From assembly GCA_029934695.1 (NCBI GenBank), contig JAOZLU010000361.1:1-7211 (forward strand): a stretch of DNA of 7,211 nt, given 5' to 3'. This document shows, piece by piece, positions 1 to 5,965 of the stretch (position 1 is its first letter; every line of letters starts with the position of its first letter). This DNA comes from Desulfobacterales bacterium (lineage in GTDB: Bacteria; Desulfobacterota; Desulfobacteria; Desulfobacterales; 4be13). Made by a program: the position numbers and the translations under genes. The notes beneath the pieces were generated by a model. The model made no database searches and was not told the DNA's origin. It saw only the letters and a program-made list of their open reading frames with translations.

Positions 1-35
1 CTCAATCCTCAATCCTCAATCCTCAATCCTCAATT
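1..35. repeat. Heptamer tandem repeat (CTCAATC), 5 units
   Basis: Four perfect copies of CTCAATC run from position 1 to 28, and a fifth copy at 29-35 ends in TT. The array probably continues left of the window. On the minus strand the unit is GATTGAG. The repeat overlaps the 3' end of the ATPase gene: the TGA stop (23-25) and the last three codons (Ile-Glu-Asp) lie inside it. Because 7 is not a multiple of 3 and each unit contains TGA, the array stops translation in all three leftward frames within 21 bases. Confidence 0.95.
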
Positions 36-736
36 TTCTTGTCTTTTATCAGCATTGTCGAAGGGTCCAGAAGCAGAGGGGGATGATCCGCGGAGTCTGA
101 CGGTCCCCCTTTTAAAGCTTTCACATGGATTTCTTTTTCTTCGGGCCGGAGTTGGAATGCAACTTCAAACAGGTCAGCAACATTCAGAAGGGGGGCCGGT
201 ATTCTGTCAGGGCCCAGGTCTTCATGCCGATGAGTGCGTACAGTGAACCAGACATGCATGGAATGGTTTTTTGCCAGCGTTTTAAGCGCGGTAAGAGAGG
301 CTGTGACAGTTTCATCAAACGGAAGTCCGTCAATCAGAAGCATCTTAGGCAGAAAAATGTTCTGTTCTGTCAGATCAGTCAGCCTCTCTTCAAGCTTGGG
401 CACACTGAAACTGTCAATATTGAACGTCATAATAAGCCGATACGGCAGTATGGCCTCCCAAAGTTGGTTCATTTCCGTGATATCGTACTGGTCTGCAATA
501 TTCCGGAATACCTCTTCATACCACAGACTGACTTTTTTCACAGGGTCCGCCAGGCTGATATGAAGCACATTCTGGTCCCGCAGCAGACTGTCCAGGGCAA
601 GCTGAACCAGAATTGCCGTTTTGCCCAGACCTGCACGCGCCAGCACAGCCCCGAATCCTCCCGGGGGGAGGATGTCCCGGGTTTCATGTCCCATAAGTCT
701 CAGGGGGTTTCGGAAAATAAGTTCCTTTTTAAGCAT
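23..736 (-). CDS. RecA-fold P-loop ATPase of unknown function
   Basis: A cytoplasmic protein of 237 residues with no signal peptide or membrane segment. A Walker A-like loop, ARAGLGKT, is at residues 33-40 (K39, T40), with Ala where the classic motif has its first Gly. A Walker B strand MLLID is at 132-136 (D136). Between them VLHISL (57-62) and the following helix resemble the strand after the P-loop in KaiC/RadA/DnaB-type ATPases, and VWFTVRTHR lies in a later core strand. There is one P-loop and no DNA-binding or peptidase domain, so it is shorter than RadA or KaiC. I chose the ATG at 736 because AAGGAA-type bases (744-750) sit 7 bases upstream; an in-frame ATG at 766 has no ribosome binding site. 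It lies 88 bases downstream of fusA on the same strand, separated by a hairpin, so co-transcription is possible but unproven. The C-terminal codons lie in a heptamer repeat. The ATPase fold is likely; substrate and partners are unknown. Confidence 0.8.
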   Translation of the reverse strand: MLKKELIFRNPLRLMGHETRDILPPGGFGAVLARAGLGKTAILVQLALDSLLRDQNVLHISLADPVKKVSLWYEEVFRNIADQYDITEMNQLWEAILPYRLIMTFNIDSFSVPKLEERLTDLTEQNIFLPKMLLIDGLPFDETVTASLTALKTLAKNHSMHVWFTVRTHRHEDLGPDRIPAPLLNVADLFEVAFQLRPEEKEIHVKALKGGPSDSADHPPLLLDPSTMLIKDKKIED

Positions 737-781
737 ATTGAAATTCCTTTCTCTGAGGTAAATCATCTGGTTTTGATGTAA

Positions 782-803
782 AGTCCTGACCCGAGTCAGG
801 ACT
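782..803 (-). terminator. 9-bp perfect hairpin after fusA (weak terminator or attenuator)
   Basis: AGTCCTGAC (782-790) and GTCAGGACT (795-803) form a perfect 9-bp stem around a 4-base loop. It begins 21 bases past the fusA stop codon and lies before the ATPase gene on the minus strand. The leftward transcript continues with UUUACAUC, which is a poor U-tract. It may therefore act as a partial terminator or an RNA-processing or stability hairpin that lowers ATPase expression relative to fusA. The rightward tail (GAGTTTT) is no better. Confidence 0.4.
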
Positions 804-824
804 GAGTTTTAAAATTTCGGATTT

Positions 825-2909
825 CTAAGCAATATTCTTTTTTGCTTCCGCGGCTTTCTTGACCAATTCCTCTGCGATCCCTTTCGGAACCTGTTTGTAG
901 GTGGCGAACTCCATGGTAAACTGGGCCTTGCCCTGAGTCAGTGATCTCAGAACCGTGGAATAACCGAACATTTCTGCAAGGGGGACCTGGGACTCAATAA
1001 CGCACATCACGCCCTCATCCTGTGAGGAAACGATCATTCCCCGGCGCTGATTCAGAGACCCCATGGCACTTCCCTGAAACTCGGTGGGTGTTTCAACAAC
1101 AACTTTCATAATCGGTTCATGGATAACCGGGCCGGCTTTGGCGTATCCTTCTAAAAACGCGCCGCGGGCAGCAGCCTGAAAGGCCATTTCAGAAGAGTCA
1201 ACAGCGTGAGAGTGGCCGTCATTGATAACGATTTTGATCCCGGTGACAGGGAATTCCATTTTCGGCCCTTTTTCAAGACATTTTCTGAAACCCTTTTCAC
1301 ATGCAGGGATAAACTGGGTGGGGATGGATCCCCCGGTGACTTTATTTTCAAAGACAAAATCTTCGTCAGCAGCAGGCTCAATATATCCTGCCACCCGACC
1401 GAACTGTCCCGCACCGCCGGTCTGTTTTTTGTGGATATAATTGAACTCAGCCTGCCTTGTGATCGTTTCCCTGTAAGCCACACGAGGCATGCCGGTGCTT
1501 ACTTCCGCATTGTATTCTCGGCGCATCCTTTCAACATAGACCTCAAGGTGGAGTTCCCCCATTCCTGAGATGATCGTATCACCGGTTTCTCCGCTGACAA
1601 AGACTTTGAATGTCGGATCTTCCTTGCAGAAACGGTTCAGTGCTCTTGACATGCTGATTTCAGCCTTGTTGTCCTTGGGGACAATGGCAAGGGAAATTAC
1701 CGGTTCCGGAACATACATGGAGGTCATTGTCAGACGGATTCCAGGGGCCACAAAGGTGTCTCCGGAAGCACAGTCAACCCCGAAAAGCGCGCCGATATAT
1801 CCTGAAGGTATTTTCCCAATATCTTCCATCTGATTTGCATGCATTCGGACAAGCCTGCCGATTTTGACTTTTTTCCCTGTACGCACATTAATAACGGTAT
1901 CCCCTTTGGCAAGGTTTCCCTGATATACACGGATATAGGTAAGCTGGCCATATTGCCCGTCTTCCAGTTTGAATGCGAGTGCGACAGTGGGTTTTTTGGG
2001 TTCGCTGGAAAGGATAAGCTCTGATTCATTATTATCCAAGTCAAGTGCCCGGTTTTCAACCTCAGAAGGACAGGGCATCAAATTGGTGATTCCGTCAAGG
2101 AGCGGCTGCACACCTTTGTTTTTATAGGCGGATCCTATGAAAACCGGTGTTAATGCGCGGGTAAGGGTTCCCTTGCGTATGGCCGACATCAGCATTTCCT
2201 CGGTGACGCTGTCTTCAAGTGCGGCTTCCATGAGTTCATCTGAGAACATGGAGGCAGCGTCAATCAGTTCTTCCCGCTTTTCCAAGGCTTCCGGAAGGAT
2301 GCTTTCCGGGATGTCCTCAACACGGATATCATCCCCTTTTTCACCGTCAAAATAAACGGCTTTCATGGCAACAATATCCGCAACTCCTTCAAAATCCGCC
2401 TCAAGTCCGATAGGAATTTGCATGGTCACTGCGTTGTGTCCCAGTTTTTCTTTCAGTTGCCGGATGACTCGGAAGGGATTGGCTCCGCTTCTGTCACATT
2501 TGTTGACAAACGCGATGCACGGCACTTTGTACCGTTTCATCTGCTGGTCAACCGTAATGGACTGGGACTGAACACCGCCCACGGAACACAGCACAAGCAC
2601 TGCACTGTCGAGTACCCGCAAAGACCGTTCAACCTCTATGGTGAAATCAACATGCCCGGGAGTGTCAATGATATTGATTTCATGGTTTTGCCATTCACAG
2701 AATGTGGCGGCTGAGGTAATGGTGATGCCGCGCTCTTTTTCAAGTTCCATGGAATCCATGGTCGCGCCCACGCCGTCTTTTCCCTTAACGTCATGAATAG
2801 TATGGATGCGCTTGGTATAATAGAGAATCCTTTCGGTAAGCGTCGTTTTGCCCGAATCAATGTGCGCACTGATGCCGATGTTCCTGACTTTTAAAATGTC
2901 GTTTTTCAT
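825..2909 (-). CDS. fusA: Elongation factor G, spdEFG1 / mitochondrial EFG1-like type
   Basis: A 694-residue translational GTPase that moves tRNA-mRNA through the ribosome after peptide bond formation. The G-domain motifs are complete: G1 AHIDSGKT (15-22), G2 RGITI (60-64), G3 DTPGH (82-86), G4 NKCD (136-139, with Cys where Met or Leu is usual) and G5 GSA (259-261). Domain II spans roughly 305-395, III 400-475, IV 476-600 and V 605-690. The domain IV tip has HKKQTGGAGQFG (493-504) and DGHSHAVDSSE (564-574), with His568 matching the conserved tip histidine needed for translocation. Ser19 in G1, the VKGKDGVGATMDSMELE stretch (41-57) and GGAGQ instead of GGRGQ match mitochondrial EFG1 as I recall it, rather than E. 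coli FusA. Such spdEFG1 proteins act as the translocase, with a second paralogue (spdEFG2) handling recycling; that paralogue is not in this window. AAGGAAA (2917-2923) lies 7 bases before the ATG. No str-operon genes (rpsL, rpsG, tuf) flank it. Confidence 0.97.
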   Translation of the reverse strand: MKNDILKVRNIGISAHIDSGKTTLTERILYYTKRIHTIHDVKGKDGVGATMDSMELEKERGITITSAATFCEWQNHEINIIDTPGHVDFTIEVERSLRVLDSAVLVLCSVGGVQSQSITVDQQMKRYKVPCIAFVNKCDRSGANPFRVIRQLKEKLGHNAVTMQIPIGLEADFEGVADIVAMKAVYFDGEKGDDIRVEDIPESILPEALEKREELIDAASMFSDELMEAALEDSVTEEMLMSAIRKGTLTRALTPVFIGSAYKNKGVQPLLDGITNLMPCPSEVENRALDLDNNESELILSSEPKKPTVALAFKLEDGQYGQLTYIRVYQGNLAKGDTVINVRTGKKVKIGRLVRMHANQMEDIGKIPSGYIGALFGVDCASGDTFVAPGIRLTMTSMYVPEPVISLAIVPKDNKAEISMSRALNRFCKEDPTFKVFVSGETGDTIISGMGELHLEVYVERMRREYNAEVSTGMPRVAYRETITRQAEFNYIHKKQTGGAGQFGRVAGYIEPAADEDFVFENKVTGGSIPTQFIPACEKGFRKCLEKGPKMEFPVTGIKIVINDGHSHAVDSSEMAFQAAARGAFLEGYAKAGPVIHEPIMKVVVETPTEFQGSAMGSLNQRRGMIVSSQDEGVMCVIESQVPLAEMFGYSTVLRSLTQGKAQFTMEFATYKQVPKGIAEELVKKAAEAKKNIA

Positions 2910-3067
2910 AATACTGTTTCCTTAAATAGTTAAAACTTAGTTCTTATCCTTTACCGTAAGAATTTTATAACAAGCCGGATTTATCAAAAAATTTTATTCC
3001 TCCCATTGTTCTGCCAAAAAGACTGACATCTGATCCCTGATTTCGAGTTTACGTTTATGTTTCAAAT

Positions 3068-3108
3068 AAAAAAAATCCCTCATTTGGAACATCAGCACCA
3101 AACAGGGA
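3068..3108 (-). terminator. Strong leftward intrinsic terminator
   Basis: Read on the minus strand, TCCCT-G-TTTGG and CCAAA-TG-AGGGA pair across a 10-base loop (stem bases 3076-3087 with 3098-3108, small internal loop). They are followed directly by eight T residues (3075 down to 3068) and then ATTTG. This is a classic Rho-independent terminator. It ends transcription coming from the region of the decayed regulator gene and insulates the fusA promoter, which must lie between it and 2909. Confidence 0.8.
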
Positions 3109-3220
3109 ATTTGCCGAAAGAGATCATTGGAAAGCGGCGTTTATAATTTTTAAGAATAATTTTGTCAAGAGATTTCTTTGTTAAAAACGCATTATTCCAC
3201 CTTGTGTTTTTTACTTTCCA

Positions 3221-3391
3221 CTTTTTTTTAACCAAATCATAAATGGCAACCGCCATAGCCGTGATGGTTGCAAGCGGCGATTCCCGTCAATGCTTTTGTC
3301 ACCTCAAGCTACTTTGCCGCCTTGCTGATATTATTGCAGGTTATCGCAAAATTGTCCGCTGTTCAGCAGTTTCACGGGCTTCTTTGAGGGT
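3221..3391 (-). pseudogene. Relic of NtrC-class (sigma-54) regulator, Fis-type HTH end
   Basis: On the minus strand 3356-3391 reads TLKEARETAEQR and continues TILR before a TAA at 3341-3343. A frame change later, 3297-3335 reads NNISKAAK-stop-LEVT, and 3221-3244 reads IYDLVKKK. In that order these resemble the LKEAREx(A/V)E...GNxSKAAxxLGVSRPTLYDLMKK end of sigma-54-dependent response regulators (Fis-family helix-turn-helix). The pieces are out of frame, carry stop codons, lack some residues between the first two blocks, and have about 52 extra bases between the last two. The AAA+ and receiver domains are gone. The assignment rests on motif recall; the IYDLV piece is weak alone (MoaC has a similar stretch). 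Confidence 0.55.
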
Positions 3392-3460
3392 CCTCTATGA
3401 TCAGAAGTTCATCTTTATTATTTACTCACTTACTCGACAGTGAAAAGTTGAAAATCAGCA

Positions 3461-3565
3461 TATAAGAGTTCGTAGTTCCTGCTGGAGCTTATAAGATTTG
3501 CGTAGTTCCAGTATATAAGAGTTCGTAGTTTCGCCTTTAGGCAGTGTTACGAACTTTGAACTTTG
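3461..3565. repeat. Cluster of TATAAGAGTTCGTAGTTCC repeats with terminal hairpin
   Basis: Three near-identical direct copies start at 3461, 3490 (with TT-G changes) and 3514. The last copy runs into an inverted repeat: GTTCGTA (3521-3527) pairs with TACGAAC (3548-3554), and inside it GCCT (3533-3536) pairs with AGGC (3539-3542). The tail holds a tandem GAACTTT pair (3551-3564). The arrangement looks like a dispersed REP- or MITE-like palindromic element that was inserted or duplicated several times. It has no coding potential. Confidence 0.75.
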
Positions 3566-3689
3566 TACAAAAAAATAGCAGATTTTTTCATATTGTTAAA
3601 GAGAAGAATTTTAAAAACAACATGTTTATGCAATATTATCTGGTATTCGGCAGCTTCAAATTCTCATAATCGGCTGAAATCAATGGCTC

Positions 3690-3782
3690 ATCAGGGGCTC
3701 TGGCAGGCAAAGCGGCAATATTGTGGCTGAAAATTCTGACAGCGGTGCCCGGTTTGTGGTTAATTTGCCTGTCAGAAAGTAA
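3690..3782 (+). pseudogene. Relic of sensor histidine kinase C-terminus
   Basis: The plus strand 3714-3782 reads GNIVAENSDSGARFVVNLPV-RK and then TAA. This matches the last part of the HATPase domain of sensor kinases (GGxIxxENxxxGGARFxxxLP). Just upstream, 3690-3713 keeps only scrambled traces of the preceding G2-box helix (something like GLALARQ). In-frame stops further upstream show that the gene is truncated and dead. There is no start codon or ribosome binding site. The motif is clear over about 20 residues; which kinase family it came from cannot be told. Confidence 0.6.
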
Positions 3783-3795
3783 AGGTTGAACAATT

Positions 3796-3824
3796 TTGCA
3801 GATCGTTCTGAACGATATCTGCAA
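3796..3824 (+). terminator. Hairpin after the kinase relic
   Basis: TTGCAGAT (3796-3803) pairs with ATCTGCAA (3817-3824) and CGTT (3804-3807) with AACG (3811-3814), leaving a 2-base bulge and a CTG loop. It lies 13 bases past the relic's TAA. No run of T follows on either strand, so a terminator role is only a guess; it may be what remains of the old gene's terminator. Confidence 0.3.
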
Positions 3825-3884
3825 TAAAACGTAAACTGGCAAATGTGAGGATATCAAAATTCAAGGTGACAGATCAATGAAATA

Positions 3885-3913
3885 TTGACATGACATGCTA
3901 TTTTATTTATAAT
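3885..3913 (+). promoter_or_regulatory. Consensus sigma-70 promoter of the min operon
   Basis: TTGACA (3885-3890) and TATAAT (3908-3913) are both perfect consensus hexamers separated by exactly 17 bases. The expected transcription start is near 3920, giving a leader of about 80 bases to the chosen minC ATG. The leader contains a minimal reading frame, ATG AAA TAA (3935-3943), right after AGAAAGAAG. No operator-like palindrome overlaps the promoter. Confidence 0.85.
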
Positions 3914-3999
3914 TTAATCTTATACAGAAAGAAGATGAAATAATTTGGGTCTTGGCAACAGAAAAATTTATATACCCTCATCCTAAAAAGCCGGATAAG

Positions 4000-4692
4000 A
4001 TGGAAAAAGATAATCAGGACAGGACAGCCGTGCGGCTGAAAGGAGTGGGAGACGGATTATGTGTCACATTGGATCCCGCACAGCCGCCTGACTATTTACA
4101 GGAGGAACTGGCCAGACTGTTCAGACGAATGAAACATCTCGCGGTGAATGCCCGCGTCACTCTTGATATAGGGGAACCGGACGGTTATGAGGAACTGACC
4201 GAAAAACTGGGGAATTTTTTAAAAGAAACTTTTGGTGTCGGATCAGTGTCAGTACCTTCCGGAAAAAAATTAATGCCGGAAGAACGGATTCGGGAGCAGG
4301 ACATGGACCATTCATGGCGTCATAGTAACAGTGATGTTCTTATGCTGACAGGGCGTGTCCGATCCGGGCAGAAGGTGACAGCCAGAAAACATCTGCTATT
4401 ATTGGGGAATGTGAATCCAGGTGCTGAGGTGTTGGCAGGAGGCGATGTCCTTATAATAGGAAGCCTGCGCGGAGTTGTGGCAGCAGGCCAGCCTGACAAC
4501 AGGGAAGCCATCGTGCTGGCACTTGACTTTCAGCCCACCCAGGTGCAGATTGGAGGAATTGTGGCTGCCGGTCTCCCGCCTTCTCTCGGGAAGTTGACAG
4601 AATTTGCTCACCTGGAAAATGATACGATCATCGTGGAAGATTATTTGGAAACAGCTCCATTCGGAAGACTGCCTTGGCCAGAGGTACGTTAA
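4000..4692 (+). CDS. minC: Septum site-determining protein MinC
   Basis: FtsZ-assembly inhibitor of 230 residues, the usual MinC length, that MinD recruits to the membrane near the poles. The N-terminal FtsZ-inhibiting domain covers about 8-85 and begins with VRLKG (11-15). A charged linker follows (about 86-111), then the C-terminal beta-helix domain (about 112-215). That domain carries RSGQ (121-124), the MinD-binding signature, and the conserved GNVNPGAEVLAGGDVLI and LRG-AG stretches. The start is uncertain: ATG 4000 fits family length but has no clear Shine-Dalgarno. TTG 3952 would add 16 AT-rich codons and also lacks a well-placed site, since AGAAAGAAG ends 17 bases before it. The gene is first in a minC-minD-minE operon read from the promoter at 3885-3913. 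An inverted repeat follows its stop codon. Confidence 0.95.
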   Translation: MEKDNQDRTAVRLKGVGDGLCVTLDPAQPPDYLQEELARLFRRMKHLAVNARVTLDIGEPDGYEELTEKLGNFLKETFGVGSVSVPSGKKLMPEERIREQDMDHSWRHSNSDVLMLTGRVRSGQKVTARKHLLLLGNVNPGAEVLAGGDVLIIGSLRGVVAAGQPDNREAIVLALDFQPTQVQIGGIVAAGLPPSLGKLTEFAHLENDTIIVEDYLETAPFGRLPWPEVR

Positions 4693-4777
4693 AAAATTGA
4701 AAATTGAAATTTTCCCTGCCTGAGGGAAATATGAACTTTTTCAATCTGCTGGCTGTAAATTTTTAATTTTCAATTTT
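4693..4777. repeat. Long inverted repeat in the minC-minD spacer
   Basis: AAAATTGAAAATT (4693-4705) is the exact reverse complement of AATTTTCAATTTT (4765-4777). Pairing can continue inward through a G-U and three A-U pairs to 4709/4761. Inside lies a second hairpin, TTTCCCT (4711-4717) with AGGGAAA (4723-4729), followed by CTTTTT nearby. The outer arms consist of the heptamer ATTGAAA repeated about twice. In RNA the whole spacer could fold and place the stem immediately before the minD ribosome binding site (4781-4786). It may tune MinD relative to MinC, or simply be an inserted palindrome. Confidence 0.85.
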
Positions 4778-4791
4778 CAGAGAGGTGAATA

Positions 4792-5592
4792 GTGGACGGA
4801 AAAATTATTGTTATAACCTCGGGCAAAGGAGGGGTTGGCAAGACAACAGCGACGGCCTCCATAGGAGCAGCCCTTGCTTTGGAAGGGAAACGGGTTGTCG
4901 TGGTTGATATGGATATCGGCCTCAGAAATCTGGATGTGGTAATGGGGCTGGAAAACCGGATCATTTTCAATGTTGTTGATGCCATGAAAGGAAAATGCAA
5001 GCTGAAACAGGCGGCAATCAAGGACCGAAGAATACAAAATCTTTTTCTTATTCCTGCCTCACAGAGTGATAACAAAAATGTGCTGAGCCCTGAAGAGGTG
5101 GTTCTGTTCAGCGAAAAACTTCGCAGGGAATTCGACTTTGTCCTGATGGACTGCCCGGCAGGAATCGAACGGGGATTTGAAAATTCCGTTGTAGCGGCAG
5201 ATGAGGCTGTGGTGATCTGCACACCGGATGTCTCTTCGGTTCGGGATGCGGATCGGGTGATAGGCCTTCTTTATGCGCGCTCTATCACCCCAAAACTGGT
5301 GGTGAACCGGATTGTTCCCGATATGGTGGAAAAGGGGGATATGCTGAGCCACATTGACATGGTGGATGTCCTGTCCATTGAGCTTATCGGCCTGGTGCCC
5401 ATGGATGATCAGGTGGTAATATCAACCAATACAGGTGCGCCGCTTGTTTTGCAAAAAAAATCAATGGCAGGAACGGCTTTCCGCCGTATTGCCATGAGGC
5501 TCAACGGCATGACGGATCTTCCCATCAGAGTTCCGAAAAGTCAGGAACGTTTCTGGAAAAAAATCAGCACCAGATTAGGTATCGGAAAATAA
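4792..5592 (+). CDS. minD: Septum site-determining ATPase MinD
   Basis: ParA/MinD-family ATPase of 266 residues. ATP-bound dimers sit on the inner membrane, recruit MinC, and are released when MinE stimulates hydrolysis. The deviant Walker A motif GKGGVGKTT is at 11-19 with signature Lys12 and catalytic-loop Lys17. The VVDMDIGLRNLD switch region is at 38-49 and DCPAGIE at 121-127. The C-terminus (about 252-264, ERFWKKISTRLGI) is the amphipathic membrane-targeting helix with a Trp-Lys-Lys face. The start is GTG at 4792, with AGAGGTG about 5 bases upstream; no ATG lies nearby. It follows minC by 99 bases containing an inverted repeat and precedes minE by 19 bases. Every catalytic residue I can check is present. 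Confidence 0.98.
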   Translation: MDGKIIVITSGKGGVGKTTATASIGAALALEGKRVVVVDMDIGLRNLDVVMGLENRIIFNVVDAMKGKCKLKQAAIKDRRIQNLFLIPASQSDNKNVLSPEEVVLFSEKLRREFDFVLMDCPAGIERGFENSVVAADEAVVICTPDVSSVRDADRVIGLLYARSITPKLVVNRIVPDMVEKGDMLSHIDMVDVLSIELIGLVPMDDQVVISTNTGAPLVLQKKSMAGTAFRRIAMRLNGMTDLPIRVPKSQERFWKKISTRLGIGK

Positions 5593-5611
5593 GGATTTAA
5601 AAGGAGTCGCC

Positions 5612-5893
5612 ATGCTGAACGGATTTTTTAGAAAAGTTATGGGCGGTGATAAGACCGACAGCAAAGAGGTTGCAAAAAAGAGGCTCAAATTTGCCCTGAT
5701 ATATGACAAACTGGAAGTCTCTGATAATACACTTAAAAACCTGCATCAGGATATTGTTGAGGTGATATCCCGCTATTTTGAAATTGATCAGGAAGCTTTC
5801 AAACTGGATATACGCCGGTCGGACGAATTGTCCGCTCTGATTGTCAATACGCCCATTTTATCAGCCAAGCATAAGTCAGCCGGCCCGCGTTAA
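5612..5893 (+). CDS. minE: Cell division topological specificity factor MinE
   Basis: Activator of MinD ATPase that drives pole-to-pole oscillation of MinCD; 93 residues, typical for the family. The N-terminal MLNGFFRKVMGG (1-12) is an amphipathic membrane-binding segment. VAKKRLKFALIYDKL (20-34) is the MinD-contact region, with Arg24 at the place of the essential E. coli Arg21. HQDIVEVISRYFEID (about 45-59) starts the topological-specificity dimer domain, which continues through the beta strand ending ALIVNTPI. AAGGAG (5601-5606) sits 5 bases before the ATG, the best ribosome binding site in the window, consistent with the need for enough MinE. It is the last gene of minCDE and converges with the radical SAM gene; no convincing terminator lies in the 72-base gap. 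Confidence 0.97.
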   Translation: MLNGFFRKVMGGDKTDSKEVAKKRLKFALIYDKLEVSDNTLKNLHQDIVEVISRYFEIDQEAFKLDIRRSDELSALIVNTPILSAKHKSAGPR

Positions 5894-5894
5894 G

Positions 5895-5930
5895 AAGTTG
5901 AAGGTAAAAAATGAAAAGTTGAAAGTAAAA
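5895..5930 (+). repeat. Direct repeat after minE, 21-base spacing
   Basis: AAGTTGAAGGTAAAA (5895-5909) recurs with one change at 5916-5930. The offset of 21 bases equals three heptamers, and GTTGAAA-like words resemble the heptamer words in the minC-minD spacer. It occupies the gap between the convergent minE and radical SAM genes. It is AT-rich, non-coding, and shows no stable hairpin. Confidence 0.65.
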
Positions 5931-5965
5931 TCCCATAAATAGTAAGGGTGCCCTCTGTCTGAATG

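Larger units (their letters stand above)
2910..3999. other. Gene-poor spacer with decayed genes and repeats
   Basis: About 1.1 kb between the divergent fusA and minC genes contains no intact coding sequence. It is AT-rich and holds, in order, the fusA leader, a leftward intrinsic terminator, a regulator-gene relic, a repeat cluster, a histidine-kinase relic, a hairpin and the min promoter, each listed separately. Apart from short poly-A/T stretches, I see nothing assignable in 3110-3220, 3400-3460 or 3566-3690. No tRNA or riboswitch was recognised. Confidence 0.7.

Noticed and set aside
125..781. A 218-codon plus-strand open frame opposite the ATPase gene
   Set aside because: It is antisense to a protein with Walker motifs and a good ribosome binding site. 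Its translation resembles no family, and its start has no ribosome binding site.
2964..2992. Possible fusA promoter with TATAAA at 2964-2969 on the minus strand
   Set aside because: The hexamer at the right distance (ATTTTT) is a poor -35, and the nearby TTGATA is only 12 bases away. In such AT-rich DNA the match is not convincing.
3221..3299. MoaC-like fragment (LATITAMAVAIYDLVKK on the minus strand)
   Set aside because: It resembles the MoaC TAVSVA-IYDM stretch only loosely. The neighbouring LKEARETAE and NNISKAAK pieces fit a Fis-type regulator end better, though this is not excluded.
3243..3443. A 66-codon plus-strand frame beginning MATAIAVMVASG
   Set aside because: It lies opposite the regulator relic, has no ribosome binding site, and its composition is that of a shadow frame.
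3636..3857. A 73-codon minus-strand frame
   Set aside because: It is antisense to the recognisable kinase C-terminus on the plus strand and has no ribosome binding site.
5940..5956. Terminator between minE and the radical SAM gene (AGGG-TG-CCCT)
   Set aside because: The two-base loop is too short for a real hairpin and no T run follows on either strand.
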